From Deuterostichococcus epilithicus (Eukaryota > Chlorophyta > Trebouxiophyceae > Prasiolales > Stichococcaceae), in NCBI GenBank assembly GCA_033439295.1, contig JAVTLE010000011.1:2294082-2358081 (forward strand): a stretch of DNA of 64,000 bases, in the 5' to 3' direction. Below the pieces are notes generated by a model. It was not told the origin of the DNA, ran no database searches, and was given only the letters and a program-made list of their open reading frames with translations. Positions 34,514-46,700 of the stretch are shown piece by piece (within the stretch, counting starts at the first letter, position 1; the number at the start of each line of letters is the position of its first letter). A program made the translations under genes and the position numbers.

Positions 34514-37500
34514 TCACACCAGCGAAGCCACCACGACGCAGTCCACGGCGTCACCTTCATCTGTGCCGCCCCTCTGCCCCTCCTGCGCCTCCCACCCGCC
34601 GCCCGCCAGCCAGCCGCCGCCAATGCAACCGGCCGGCGGCTGCAGCCACGGCGCGCGGGCGGCGCCGCCGTGGGTCTCCAGGGCCGTCGTGACCATCGGC
34701 GGCAGCGTGGACAGGCAGAACAGCTGCGCCTCGGGCCCGCCTCGCACCGCCGTCACCGGCAGGCTGGTGTCGCAGGGCAGCGCGCCCAGCGGCGCCGGCC
34801 AGGCGGCCGCGCCCCGGCTCCCCTGCGGCGTGTCATGCAGCCGATCAGCACTGCTCTCGACTCGGGCAGAGGCTGGTGCCGCTGTCTCAGCGGCTGCCCC
34901 CGCGCTGTGTGACGACTCGGATCCGCCACGCAGCCACGGCTGGGGCATCGAAGGCTGGTGTCTCAGGGGGAGGCGCCCTGTGGCGGCGCAGGCCACACCG
35001 CCGCTGGTCGCCGCTACGGTGCAGCCTGTTTGCAGAGCTGTCAAGCTGGGGGGTCAAGCAGACTGCAAAAGAAGGTCCCGGTCTCTCTCTGGCCAAGCAG
35101 CGCAATGCTTGGCAGGCCAATCTGTGCCGGGGACACTGCCGAATGCCACTGTGTGTCCAGAAAAGTTGTACAGGTAAGCATGCTGGCGCAGCAGAGTCTT
35201 TCAGTGGCAACAGTCAAAGCGCACGACTGCAGCACACACTAGCCAGCTCAGTTCAGTGCACAAGCTCGCGATGGCGTGCACCGCAGGCCGCCTCCGACGG
35301 CCCTCACCTCCCCAGCGCCGCTCCCAGACGAGAGCCAGCAGCCTGTGCCCTCCCCTGGCAGTGCCCAAGCCGCCTTGGAAACACCGCCGCAGCCGCCCTG
35401 CCAGCCCAGGGTGCGGCTCAGGTCCCAGGTCCACAGCATGCCGTTCTCTGCGCGGCCCACCAGCCGCTCGCTGTCGCAGTCCAGGAACAGGCCCTGCAGC
35501 ACACACGCGCACGCTGTCGATCGGAGACACATGCTGCACAAAGCTGCTCGAGCTGGGACGAGCCAGCGTTTTCGAAGTATTTAGAAAGTTGGTCGCAATT
35601 ACGACAGAGGCGCTGCCTGCCAGGGTTGCCAGCGACGGCGGCAGCGCGGCCCACGCCATGCCCGGCCAGGTCCGAGCATGGAAAGCCCTAGACGCCTCCC
35701 GTCGTCACATGGGCCACAGCCTAGAGCGGAATTGGGTTCGACAAATGATGATCAGACTGAAATAAGGTGCAAACAAACCTGATGCTCCGCGGGGCGCGTG
35801 GGCGGCGGGAAGGGCAGCCTGGCGCTGTGGCGCGCCGACGGGAAGTGGCCCAGGTACGCCTCCTCGTACACGGGGCAGCTCATGCGCCTGCGCTGAGTCA
35901 CAAGGGTTTATGGGGTGGAAGCAGGCGCCGATCGTCAGGTCCCCGACTTGCAACCAGCAATTTTCGGCAGCGGCATGCTTATTCAGACAGCTGCCGGGAA
36001 AGCTGGCGCGCGATGTTGTGATCGTTGAGCCGCTTGCGAGCCGCAGGCAGGCGGCAGGCTGTGCAGCTAGCCGGCGAGAGCTTCAACACATTTTGAGCAT
36101 GCTCCAAGGCCTGGCAGCCTTCACGCCAGCCCGTGCGGGCGACGACACGTGTGCAAGACGGGAGCTGGGGGTTCCAGAACGGGCCTGCGGTCCCAGACAG
36201 CCAGCGGCGCGCCGGCGTGGCTGGTGAACACGTAGTGGCGGCGGGCCACCCGGATGTTGGGGTACAGGCTGCAAAGAAAGGACACGGACTGGCAGGGGAT
36301 GAGTGTTGCAGCCAAGGCTGGGCGGTGATTGTCCCCTGGCGGCACTTGCCGGCTCAAGGACACAGAACAGGAGTGCTGCTGAGGCACGGCACGCTGGGCG
36401 GAGCCTCGCCTGCCTCACAGCGCACAGTTGCTGAGGCAAAAAGGGCTGCCGCATCAGGCGACACGGGCAGGAGTGCATCATGGCTAGCTTGCCTTCTGTG
36501 GTGGGTGCCAAAGCGGGCGACGGCGGCCGGCGCGGCACGAACGTCAAACATGCACAGCGTCGCCGAGTGTGCAGTCGACTTGTGGTGGCAGAGGCTGGGG
36601 ACGCCGCTGCGGAAGCACCGCCCACAGAAGCCTGCACACAGAAGGCCGCAGGGCTTGCTCTGCCTGCACAACATCACACCAAGCAGGAAACCCCATATCC
36701 AGGCGAAGCAAAGTCTGCCAATGCCTCGCACTGGCAGGTGAGTCAAATTACCAGTACCTAGCTAGGTGCAAGCCCATGCGCAGCTGCAGGAAGGTCGGAC
36801 TCAGGTCGGTTCGGGGAAGGACTCAGTTGCGACCCACCCCCGTGCACGGCGCCAGCCACCACTTCGTTGTCCCCAGTGCCCACATCCGCCACATCGAATG
36901 CCACCAGCTCGTAGGACTCCATGAAGTCCGCCACCGTGCCGATTTCCGCCTGCGGTGCATCAGGGTATTGCATGTCCGGTCACCAGCGGCCCAGTCCGGT
37001 CAGTAGTCACCAGCGACGCCAGCTGGATACTTTGCCCTGCATGTGCCCTTGACGTCCGAGGGTCCACATCGCCGGCGCAGCACTCGCAACTCAGCAACAG
37101 GGGCAGCAGCCGGCATGCATGGGTTCAGCACCCAGGCATGGCTGATCTGAGAAGCGAGGAAAGTCAGACATGCCGACTCTGTCTTTCTGTGTCACTTGAG
37201 TCTCCAAGTCGACGGATCGCAGCACGTTGCGCTGCGGCAGAAGCGGCGCGCCGTCCATGGAAAAGGTCGCGTCGTGCAGCGCCAGCAGCCGGCCGCCAGA
37301 GCAAGCCCGCAAGTCCACGACCGGGCTCCTGAAGCATGTGGCATTGAGATCTGACCAGCAGCCCGGCGGTGATGCTCTTTCCTCCTGTAAAGCAGCTGAG
37401 GCATGCATTTGAGTCAATCGGCTGCCAGAATATCTGGCACATATCCGGCGTCCGCCCGCATATCTGCAGGTCGGGCTCATGCGTGCAACAGCACAGCTGG

Positions 37501-39883
37501 GAGTGATCCCAGCTCAAGGCTGCTGGTGATTGGCTCGAGCCGGCTGGCGGTATGTCATAGGGTTCATCACCGAAACCCTTTGGACGTGAGGCACAACCAG
37601 GTGGCAATCGATCGCAAATGCAAATCGTGCCAAGCACTTGGCTCATCAGCGCCGAATGAGATTTAGTCACTCCTCACCATATATCTGGCGCACGCATGGG
37701 GCGGCTGCGGTCAGCCTGTGAGTCGGGTTTGGCAGCCCCTGACGCCAGCGGTGTGGCAGGCGTGAAGACCTGCGGAAAAGCATACAGTGTCTTGATGATG
37801 CTCCCTTCTCACAGCCCCTCGTTGCCCATCCGTGTGTACAAGCCGGCAGCATCCGGACGCATACGAGTTGAGCTGCGCGCGAGTCGCGCAGACGCAACCT
37901 GCCATGCACCAGCACGAGCGCCAATGTCCTCAGTATCCATCCACTTTCCGAGCCGAAGGCCTGACCTGTATGGCGCCGTCGGAGCGGCCAGCAGCGACGC
38001 GGCCGCCGCCGACGGCCGCCAGGCTGTACACGATGTCTCGGCTGCCGAGGCTGCTGGCCCGCAGCCGGCGGCGCGGCTCGCTGCCGGTCGTGCCTGCAGT
38101 GTCCGCCAAAGCCTCGTCGTTGACAGAGTCTGACCATTGCGGAGTTGACGCTGTCCAATTATGATGCCATGAGCGTGAGTTGAGCCGCCGCACGGCGCTG
38201 GATCCTCAGGGCCAGGCAGAGGGGAGCCATCATTGCGGTCTGACAAAGCCGCGCGGTGGCTGCGATTGCACGAGCACCTGCGCCAAAGACGTCCAGGCTG
38301 CCGGAGGTGGCAAGCAGCACGACATCCTCCGTCGCCGCGTTGGCAAAGCCTGCAGCGGCGGCAGGCGCCACCGCCAGGGCCGACACGAACTCATTGTCCT
38401 CCTGCCGCAACACCCAATCCACGAAGAGCCTTCACATTTCACAGCGTCTGGATGCAGTGCGCCTGAATGCGGTGCGTGAATGCCACATCCAGCCCACACA
38501 TGATGCTTCAGGCGTCAACACCCCCCGACGGCATCCTCACAGCGTGGGCACAGGTGCTCCATTGCAGCATGGCTGAATGAGGGTCGTAGTGAGCTGTGAT
38601 GCGATTGCAAGTGCGCAATCACACCTCGTGCGGGGACGGCAGGCGGTGGCAACGAAACGTCGGGTCCTTCCAACCATTGTCAGACGCATACAGGCGCCAC
38701 CAGTTCCGTTTTATGGGACCGCGGTCGGCAGTGGGTGGCGGAACCCGCCGCAGCAGCTTTGTCGGCCGCTCCTCAGCGGCTGGCGAGTCCTGGAGCAGCA
38801 GCTGCAGTGCCGCCTCTTCTGCGCCGATTTCCTCCGATATCGGCATATCAGCTCCCGGCAGGCCATTGGCGTCATCACCGTCCGACCGCCGCCGCTTGCG
38901 GCTGTGGGCTAGCGACTGGCTCCCATGCCCTGGCCCTGCACAGTCTTCAGCGTGCTGCTGCTGCTGCTGCTGCTGTGCCAGCGGCGGCGGCAGCATGCTG
39001 ACGCCTGCTGGCACGGGGTCCGGAGCCAGCAGCTCATCGATCGCACGCTGTGCCGCATCCCCGGCTGGCGCGGCCTGTGCCGGCTGGCATTGGACCCTCC
39101 CTGGTGGCGTCTTCTTGGAAACCGTTGTGCTCACGTACTCATTCGTCTGCCCCACATAGGACCGCTGCGGCTGTAATGCCCGCAGAATGAGCTCCACTCG
39201 CGTGCGGTCGCACGAAGACAGGGGTTTGTCATGCCGCAGGGCATCATAACCACTTGCATCAGCCCCTGTCGCCGCTGCGTGACGGTCACGAGCAGCAGTG
39301 CGAGCTTGCCGCTGCTCCGGCAGGTGCAAGCCCACCACCGGTCCAAGGCGCCGGGCCGCTCCGGTACATCCTGGATGCGCATTGAACTGACAATCGTGCT
39401 GATGATAGTGCAAAAAACTCACAAACTTCTGCATGGTCCATTACATGCGCATGGCTGCCTCTCATGCTACAACTCAGCAGGAGCAGTATCGGCTGACTCA
39501 CCGTCTGCCGTGGCCAGGTGCAGCAGCGGACGGCGCCAGCGGGCTGTGCAGAAGTCGTGCCACAGGTGCGGCGCTGCTGTGACTGCGCTTAGCCTGCGGC
39601 TGGTGCTGCCGAGCGCTGCCACGGAGGTGGGGTTCAGGTGCGCGCACACCGCCAGCAGCGTGTCCTCCGGCAGCTGCAGCAGCAGTTCGGGCTCCAATGC
39701 TGGCTCTGCCTTTGGCGCCGGCGGCGCCCCCTCAACAGCGGCTGCTGGCCGCGGAGAATTGGGAGGCGGCGACCCTGGAGGCGGTGGAGGCGCCTCGCAC
39801 GGTTCCTCGTTCGCCAGAAACACTGCCATCTTCTTCGCTGAGAACAGCGCGGGTACGTTCTGCGGCGGAGCGACAGGACCCAT
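34514..39883 (-). CDS. F-box and WD40-repeat protein
   Basis: Twelve exons, complement(39502..39883, 38625..39265, 38278..38401, 37966..38093, 37840..37898, 37196..37328, 36838..36949, 36493..36631, 36185..36268, 35779..35887, 35282..35493, 34514..35045), give 884 residues. A Pro-rich start leads to an F-box (about 68-115, LLLQLPEDTLLAVCAHL to HLWHDFC), the Skp1-binding domain of SCF ubiquitin ligases. A low-complexity region with Q7 and RKRRRS follows, then RNWWRLYASDNGW. WD40-like blades come next (FVSALAVAP, RVAAGRSDGAIQ, CMFDVRAAP, PLAVWDRR, LWTWDLSRTL) and would bind the substrate. Introns 8 and 9 use GC donors. Exon 5 and the join before exon 12 are the weakest. The start could instead be the Met at 39829. 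It is divergent from the GCP6-like gene. Confidence 0.78.
38955..38975 (-). repeat. (CAG)7 run encoding polyglutamine
   Basis: Seven CTG units on the plus strand read as seven glutamine codons in the F-box/WD40 protein, in a low-complexity linker. Confidence 0.9.
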
Positions 39884-40710
39884 TAATTTCCAAGCGATGT
39901 TGGCTGCTAGTCAGCTGAGGTTCACTCTGACACCAAGCTTTAGGCACAGTCGGGCCCACTTCTCACTAGAAATCAGTGCTGCTTATGTTCGGTTCGATAA
40001 CAGGAAGCTTGGCTCAGCATCCGAAAATGGTGTCAAGATTCCACCTGCATGTCAACAGGGCAAAGACTGTACAATGGAGCGGCACCATCCTGCAGCCATT
40101 CAGGGCAGTTTGAAGCTGATGTTGTGATGCTGCACCTTGCTCGTACTGCTGCAGAAGCTGCCAATTTGCAGGGATTGCTCCCAGGGATGGCTTGATCTGA
40201 TTTCGCGACGATGACCAAAAGACCTCAGACGCTGGCTGCTGGAAAACACAAGAGAACTTTCTCGCAGGCAGGTAGATGCTGCAGCGGAGCTTGCGGCGAG
40301 CGCAAAAGCATTACTCATCCGAATTTGAGTATTCGAAAGGTCAGGCGCTTCGCCAGTTTGCCTCGAAATATTGCCGCAAGCAAAGCCTACATCGCGCGGG
40401 GAAGCTCGGCGTAGCATTCGAGATCTGCGGATCAGACCTTGACCAGTGTAGTGGAAATGGTGTAGATGATTCGAGCCACTTTGACAGCTGCGAATCGAGC
40501 ATTTTTTGGATTGTTCGTCCGTTTGCTGCAGTCTTGGTGGTCACCAGAACACTGAGTGAACTTCTGTTGCACTTCGTGTAAGGCCGGATCCGGTGGCACC
40601 GTCTGACCTAGCTGACGCAGCACGAGCATGCAGCGCGGCCTGCTGGCGGCCTGCGACTGGAGCGAGCCGCCGATGCAGAGCAGCCACCTGCAGAATCCCC
40701 GCAGCACCTG
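39884..40710. promoter_or_regulatory. Divergent promoter region, F-box/WD40 and GCP6-like genes
   Basis: These 827 bases separate the two starts. No coding exon or clear TATA box was found, and the sequence is AT-richer than the flanking exons. Confidence 0.4.
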
Positions 40711-43700
40711 ATGGCAGCCACGGCTGACAGGACTGGCGCGCCGCCCGCCGCCGCCGCAAGCGCACTTCCGCCAGATGCAGATTTCACTCTCGTTCCGCGT
40801 GCCAGTCCCCTGCCTGCGACTCCGGCACCTCATGCGGCGGGGCTGCCAGAAGCACGCTCCTCAGTGTCCACCACCGATGTGCCAACGCTCGTACGGCGCC
40901 TGGCGCGCACGATCTCGGGTGCAGGTCCGTCCAGACTTTGTTTGCAGCTGGCGCACTGCCAGCTGGTGCACTGCCAATGTGTGAGCTGAATGCATCACCG
41001 GTAACCTCGCCACGTCGGCAGCGCAACGGGACTATGCAGATTGTCCTGCCTCCTGCCTGATTGCAATACGAGAGTGACTTGCCGTGGCCGGTCCATAAGC
41101 GCCGTGCCGCCACGCCGCCATGATGCCATGCAGGAGGGGCGCACAGCGGCGCGGGCGGCGCAACAGGGTCGCAGCCCGCGAGCCGGTCGCCACAGCCTGG
41201 GGGCACTGCACGAGCGTTGACCGCTGACGCCTTTGAGATGCTGTTGGATATGGCGCCGGTGAGTCCACGCTCCTGTTGGGTTTACGCAGTATCAGAACGA
41301 GAACTCATGTCGGAATCCGACTCTCGAGAGGTTCGGATCACAACAGGAAGCATTCGTCCTATGGAATGGCCATCAGCGGATCAAGCGCAGGAGGTACCGT
41401 CTGTAGCTTCGGTGCTGAGCTTGGCGCCTGGAGCACACAAGGTTGAGCCGGCTGCCTCTGAGAACAGCTGCAAACGTGCTGTTCCATGCCTGCAGGAGCC
41501 GTTTGCTGAGGTGGATGACAGCGAGCGGGCTGCCAAGAACGACCGCGCTGCTGCAGAGGTGCTGGACACCCTTGCTGCCAATGGCCGCAGCAGCGATGCG
41601 GGCCGGCTGCAGACGCTGCTGCAGCAGCTCAGCGGCGGCATTCGGCCTGAGGACGCAGCATATGGCAGAGGCAGCTGCGCTGGCGAGGCTGCGACCAGCT
41701 TGACAGAACTGCCAGCACTGGTGTCCCTGCTGCTTCAGCTGCAGGTCCGTAACATTTATCAGACGCGGCAATGTGGCAGAGTCAGGCGGTTGTGGGTCCT
41801 CGAATGGTCGTGCTACTCTGCTGGCTTACCACACTTACAGCGTCCACCTTCCATCCATTCGATGCATGCAGGGCACCATACGGCCGCCGTCAGATGTGAT
41901 GGCGCAATATCAACTGACGGCTGCCGCAGCGGTGGCAGGCGCACTGAACCCGGCTGACGTTGGCGCAGGCGGTGATAGGTCAGATTCACACGAAATTTTG
42001 TTTTGTATTGAGCTGCTTGTCAACAAGGACGCAGTCTAGCCTGTATGTTTAAGTGCCGGTGTGTTGTCTGACTCAGCTACTGTGAACGCATATACATTCA
42101 GCATCATTGCTGTGCGGCAGCACTGTACGGATGCCACGAAACCCATTGCGTGGTGTGCCTGAGTCCACCGCATATGAATGCGTTTTACCTGGCCGTGCAT
42201 GCAGCCTGGCGGCTGCCCTGGTGCGGGCATGCGGCGAGCAGCCCGACATTTTCCTTCTGTCGAAAGCGCCTCTCACCGCCCAGCGCCTGCAGCAGCCAAT
42301 GGCGGGACGCCGATGCCGGCGACCTGCACCGGCGGCTGCCACGCAGCGAGGTGGCGGGCCAGCAGCAGCGACAGCAGAAGCAGCAGCGGCAGCAGCACTG
42401 CGTGATGCAGGGGCCGGGGCTGAGGCGCATGCACGCGCCTTTCCCTGGGAAGCAGCCGCCACTCCGGACCCATTCGCTGATCAAGACGCGCCAGGGCGTG
42501 CTTTCCAGCTGTCGGCGGCACCGGAGAACGTCCTCGGCCTCTTGCCTGCCAGCGGCTTGCCACAGGACTCGCAGCACAGCGGCTGCGGAGCCGCTGCCGC
42601 AGCCGGCGGCGGCAGCTGGCCGGCAAGGAGTGCTGCCGCCGGCGCAGCACTTGACATCCGGCTGGTTGCAGCGAGCTTCCAACCATGCTGGCCGCCGGGC
42701 AATGATGATGCCACCACAGCCACAAGCGACACCCATGGCATGCAGCATGCGTCAGAGGCCGGTGGCGGGGACGCCCCTGCGCTGTCCTCACCCTGGCAGG
42801 ACGCGGCGTCAGCGCTGCCGCAGCCGGCGCGGCAGGCGTTCTCGGCCATGGCAGCGGCGCCGGGCGCCGGCACGAGCTTCTGGCCGGACGACCTGGCGGG
42901 CGACGCCTCCCCGGGCGCGTTGCCNCCCGGCCGGGACCACAACGCTGCGGAAGCGGCGCTGGCGGCGCCCGGCACGCCGCAGCGCCGCGGCGAGCAGCCG
43001 TCGGGCCTCAGGCGCCGCCGCGGCAGCGGGCCGGACAGCTCGGAGAAGGTGCGGCGGCAGCCACAGCTGCAGCCGCCGACGCCAGCGCCGCTGGTGCAGC
43101 GCGGCAGCAGCCCATGCGGCAGCTCCTTGCGGCATGAGCAGGAAGGAGGGAGGGGTGGCGAGGCTGCGGAGGCTGCGCCGCTGACGATGCGAGTTGAGGA
43201 GGCGCGCCTGGCGCAGATGGCGCTGCTTGCCCTCCAGGTGGGCGATACGTGGTTTGCATGGTTAGAGATGTACCCAGACGCAGAAGGGAGGGGTGACATG
43301 CCCCCCTGAAACAGCCATGCACAGGCACACGAAGTGTAGTGGGCAGGGCGCAGAACACAGTGAGTGGCGTCATGCAAAACATTCTGCCGCTGGGGCAGTA
43401 GCATGGGTGGCTGTTGCGGGCTGGGACCAGTGACTCGTACATTAGCCGTGTGCGGCGTCGTGCCAGGGGCTGCATGCGGCGGTGGCGCAGCTGTCGGGCG
43501 GCGGCGGCGGGCCGCGGCCGCTGCCGGCGGCGCGCGCCGCGATGCTGCGGCGAATGGCAGAAGCGGGCCGCCTGCGCATTGCGCTGGACGGCTTTGTGGC
43601 TGCTTGCGCCGCCGGCGGCACGCGAGAGCAGTCGGACGCCATCCTTCAGGCGCGCAGCGCAGGGTCTTGCCCGTCCTGATGCACCGGGACTCGCGCAGAC

Positions 43701-46700
43701 TCCTGCGGCCTGCGCCGGGCCTGGCAAGTTTTCGGGGGCCTGCGCCAGGCCTGCGGCGGACGTGCATGCGCAGCCTTCCCCGCTTTTGCATGAAGCAGCC
43801 TCGAAAGGACGTGTATGTGCTTGAGAGGACATGCATGTGCTCATGCAGGGCTTTGGAGCGGCTCTGGCAGAGGTGCTGCGGAGGCACGACGCCGCTTTGC
43901 AGGCGCTACCGGCGTCGGCGGCCGCCGCACGAGACGCAGTCGTCGGTGCAGGCGCTGCAGCGGCGTGCGCTGCCGTGCATGGCAAGGCCCTCACGGTGCT
44001 GGAGGTGAGGTCTGCAGTCGACTGAGCGACTCATCGTGTGTTGCTGTAGAAATTTTGCCTGACCTTACATTGGCTGCAGAGCCCACAGCCTGTGGCTCTG
44101 TGAGGACCCGACACCACTGTTGTCAACAACAAGCAAAGAGAATTGCGCAACCCGACCATTCAGATCGACACTCGCAGAGGGAGTCACCTTGGGAAGGGAA
44201 GAGGGAATCATCTTGGGAGGGAAGAAGCACCTTCATATACGACCTTGATTGATAAGCGTCGAATACACTGCGGGAAACTCTCAACAGCTGTGGAGGGTCA
44301 TGGCGTGGCTGCCTCCAGGTCGCGGTGCACAGCGCGCCGGTGCGGGCAGAGCTGCAGACGCTCGCCAGTCTGTGCGGCAGCGGCAATGCCTCGGGTGCGC
44401 GCCACTGACGTACACTCGCTCCTCCCCTGCCCTGCCTTGAAACATGAACCGTGCGCCACTGCCTGCACCGAGCAGGGAACAGCGCTGGTGGGTGAGCCGA
44501 TCCTGTGACGTGGCACGCCAAGCCAAATCCGCCTTTGGCGTCCTGTGTCGCTCCTGTCTTTGCAGCGGCGGCAAGGCGGCAACCGGCGCGGCAATCTGAG
44601 GTCTGCACCCGAGCCGTTGATGTCTGTGGCCTGCAGAGTGTGGCATGCAGCTGCTGCAGCGGCTGTGGTGTGCCCTGGAGGCGGCGCCTGCCGCCGATGC
44701 ACCGCTGGCGCGCTGGCTGTTCCTGGGGGCGCTGCGGCCGTGGCTGGCGGCGGCGCGCACCTGGGCGTTCACGGCGGCGCCGGCGGCGCCGCAGGTGCGG
44801 CTCCAGGCCCTGCAAGTTCCTGATGGTCCCACCACAGCTGGGTCATCGGCAGAGCGCCCCCGCAGCCGGGGACGGCACTGCTGGCTACTGCTTGGGCTGC
44901 AAGGGGCGGGTCTGCGGCATGGCGACGATGTCACGAGCCGCGGAGCAGTGGACCGGTCAAATCCTGATTTAGGGTATATTGAGCAGAATGGTTCCTGGGC
45001 AGCCTGGCATTGATTGGCGCTGGTTGGCGGCCTGCAGGTGGAAGCCCCGGCATTCCTCCAACACATCGCCAGGCCGCTGGAGCGTGCCGGCCTGCAGCTG
45101 CGCCTGCTGGTGGCGCTTCCGCGCGAGCTGTGCGGCAACCTGGCGCCCCGGCTGGCGGCCTCAGCCGCTGAAGAATGTGTTGCCGCTGCCGCCGCCTCCG
45201 CTGCCGACTTGTGGGCGGGTGCGCTGTCGTTTTGGCGTCGATGCTCACGTTGCAGACCCTGAGACTTCCCCTGTGTGAATGCAGAGCGGCCTCTCATGGG
45301 TCTGCCTTCCGCTGTGAGTACAGCAGTTCTAGCCACAGTCAGTCACCTGGAGTGTGTGCGGTGTTCCAGGTGTGTCGGGCAGCAGTGGTGGCGGCGGCGG
45401 GTCGCTGCAGTGGGCATGTGCTCTCGCCGGCGCCGAAGCGGCGTACTCCACTCCATTCACGCAGCACGCTCTTCAACAGGTCAGTGACCTGCTGGAGCAG
45501 GTCACTGACCTGCTGTCTCCTTGGCCCGCGCCGGCAGCTGAAAAAAACAGTCGCCCTGCTTCCCGGTCAAGCCTCCAAGCTGCTGCTTGACGATGGCAAG
45601 TAGCTTGTGGGCCAACATAGCTTCTCCAACCTTTCAACCCCTCCGCCACTGCCACCCCAGGTGCGAGATGTTCATGATGCTGCTGCAACGGCACGGGAGG
45701 CAGCAGTCTCTGACGCGCTGGCAGAGCTGCGGGAGCGGCGGGACTCCGCGAGGACGGCGGCAGCCAATGCCGCGGCGCTCAGACACGCCGCCTCTCTGGC
45801 CGTGAGGTAATTAACAGGAACCCATGCCGATGCAAGAACCTCAGCTCTGTCCAGCTCGCTGACGGCGCCTTTTGTTCAGCACATATTTGGTCTACTCACT
45901 GGCAGCCACAAGTTAGAACTTCCGAGTCAACGTCAGGTGGACGGCTGGTCGCTGCAACAGAACACCTCCAGCAGGAGCAGTGGCGCAAGTCGAACGCACT
46001 GATGTCAGAAGCTGGCTGCCAAACTGCGAGCAGTGCTGGTGCAGCAAATCAAACTTCTCATGCCGCAGGCGGGCTCAGGATGAGGAGGTTGTTGCTGCGG
46101 CCGCGGCGCTGCGGCGCCAGAAGAGCGACCTGCTGCAGTCGCAGGCCGCCGCAGTTGCGGAGGGCCGCGCCAGGGACCTTGCGCAGCAGCTTTTTGAGCA
46201 CAGGTTGGGCGCACCTCTGCGAGCTGATTGCCGATGGGGCTCAGCTGTCTCTGACAGCGCGCCATGGTACTGCATCCAGTTCGCACTGAATTGTATGCAT
46301 GCCACAATTCGACGTTCTGATGAGCCCGGCGGCAGCGGCCGCACCTGGTAGCAGTGCTGCGCAAGGGACATCACACTGGGACGGCGCAGTATCCCCAACT
46401 ATCTGCACAGCCTTACCCTGGATGCAGCTTGTCGCCTGTATGTTTCCAAGCAACACCGGACACTGGAGCAGAGCGGCTTTGCATTCGCACCTTGCTTACA
46501 TACTGGGCACTCCTCTTGAGCGGCTGTGCATCCGCGCGCAGGGAGGAAGAGGCAGCGGTGCTGGCGGCGGCGCGGGCTGAGCGTGCCGAGGCGGTCACAG
46601 CACTGGCTGCCACCGCCTCGTCGGCCGCGGCCGAACTGCAGGCCCTGCTAGTGGCCGAGCGGCAGGGGTCCGGCGGCGACGGCGGAGGAGATGACGTCGG

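Noticed and set aside
34457-35691. Plus-strand open frames over the WD40 region
   Set aside because: They are mirrors of the F-box/WD40 exons. The minus frame shows the WD motifs and matching splice phases.
42481-43887. 468-codon minus-strand open frame
   Set aside because: Antisense shadow of exons 5-6 of the GCP6-like gene, with no domain and no splice logic.
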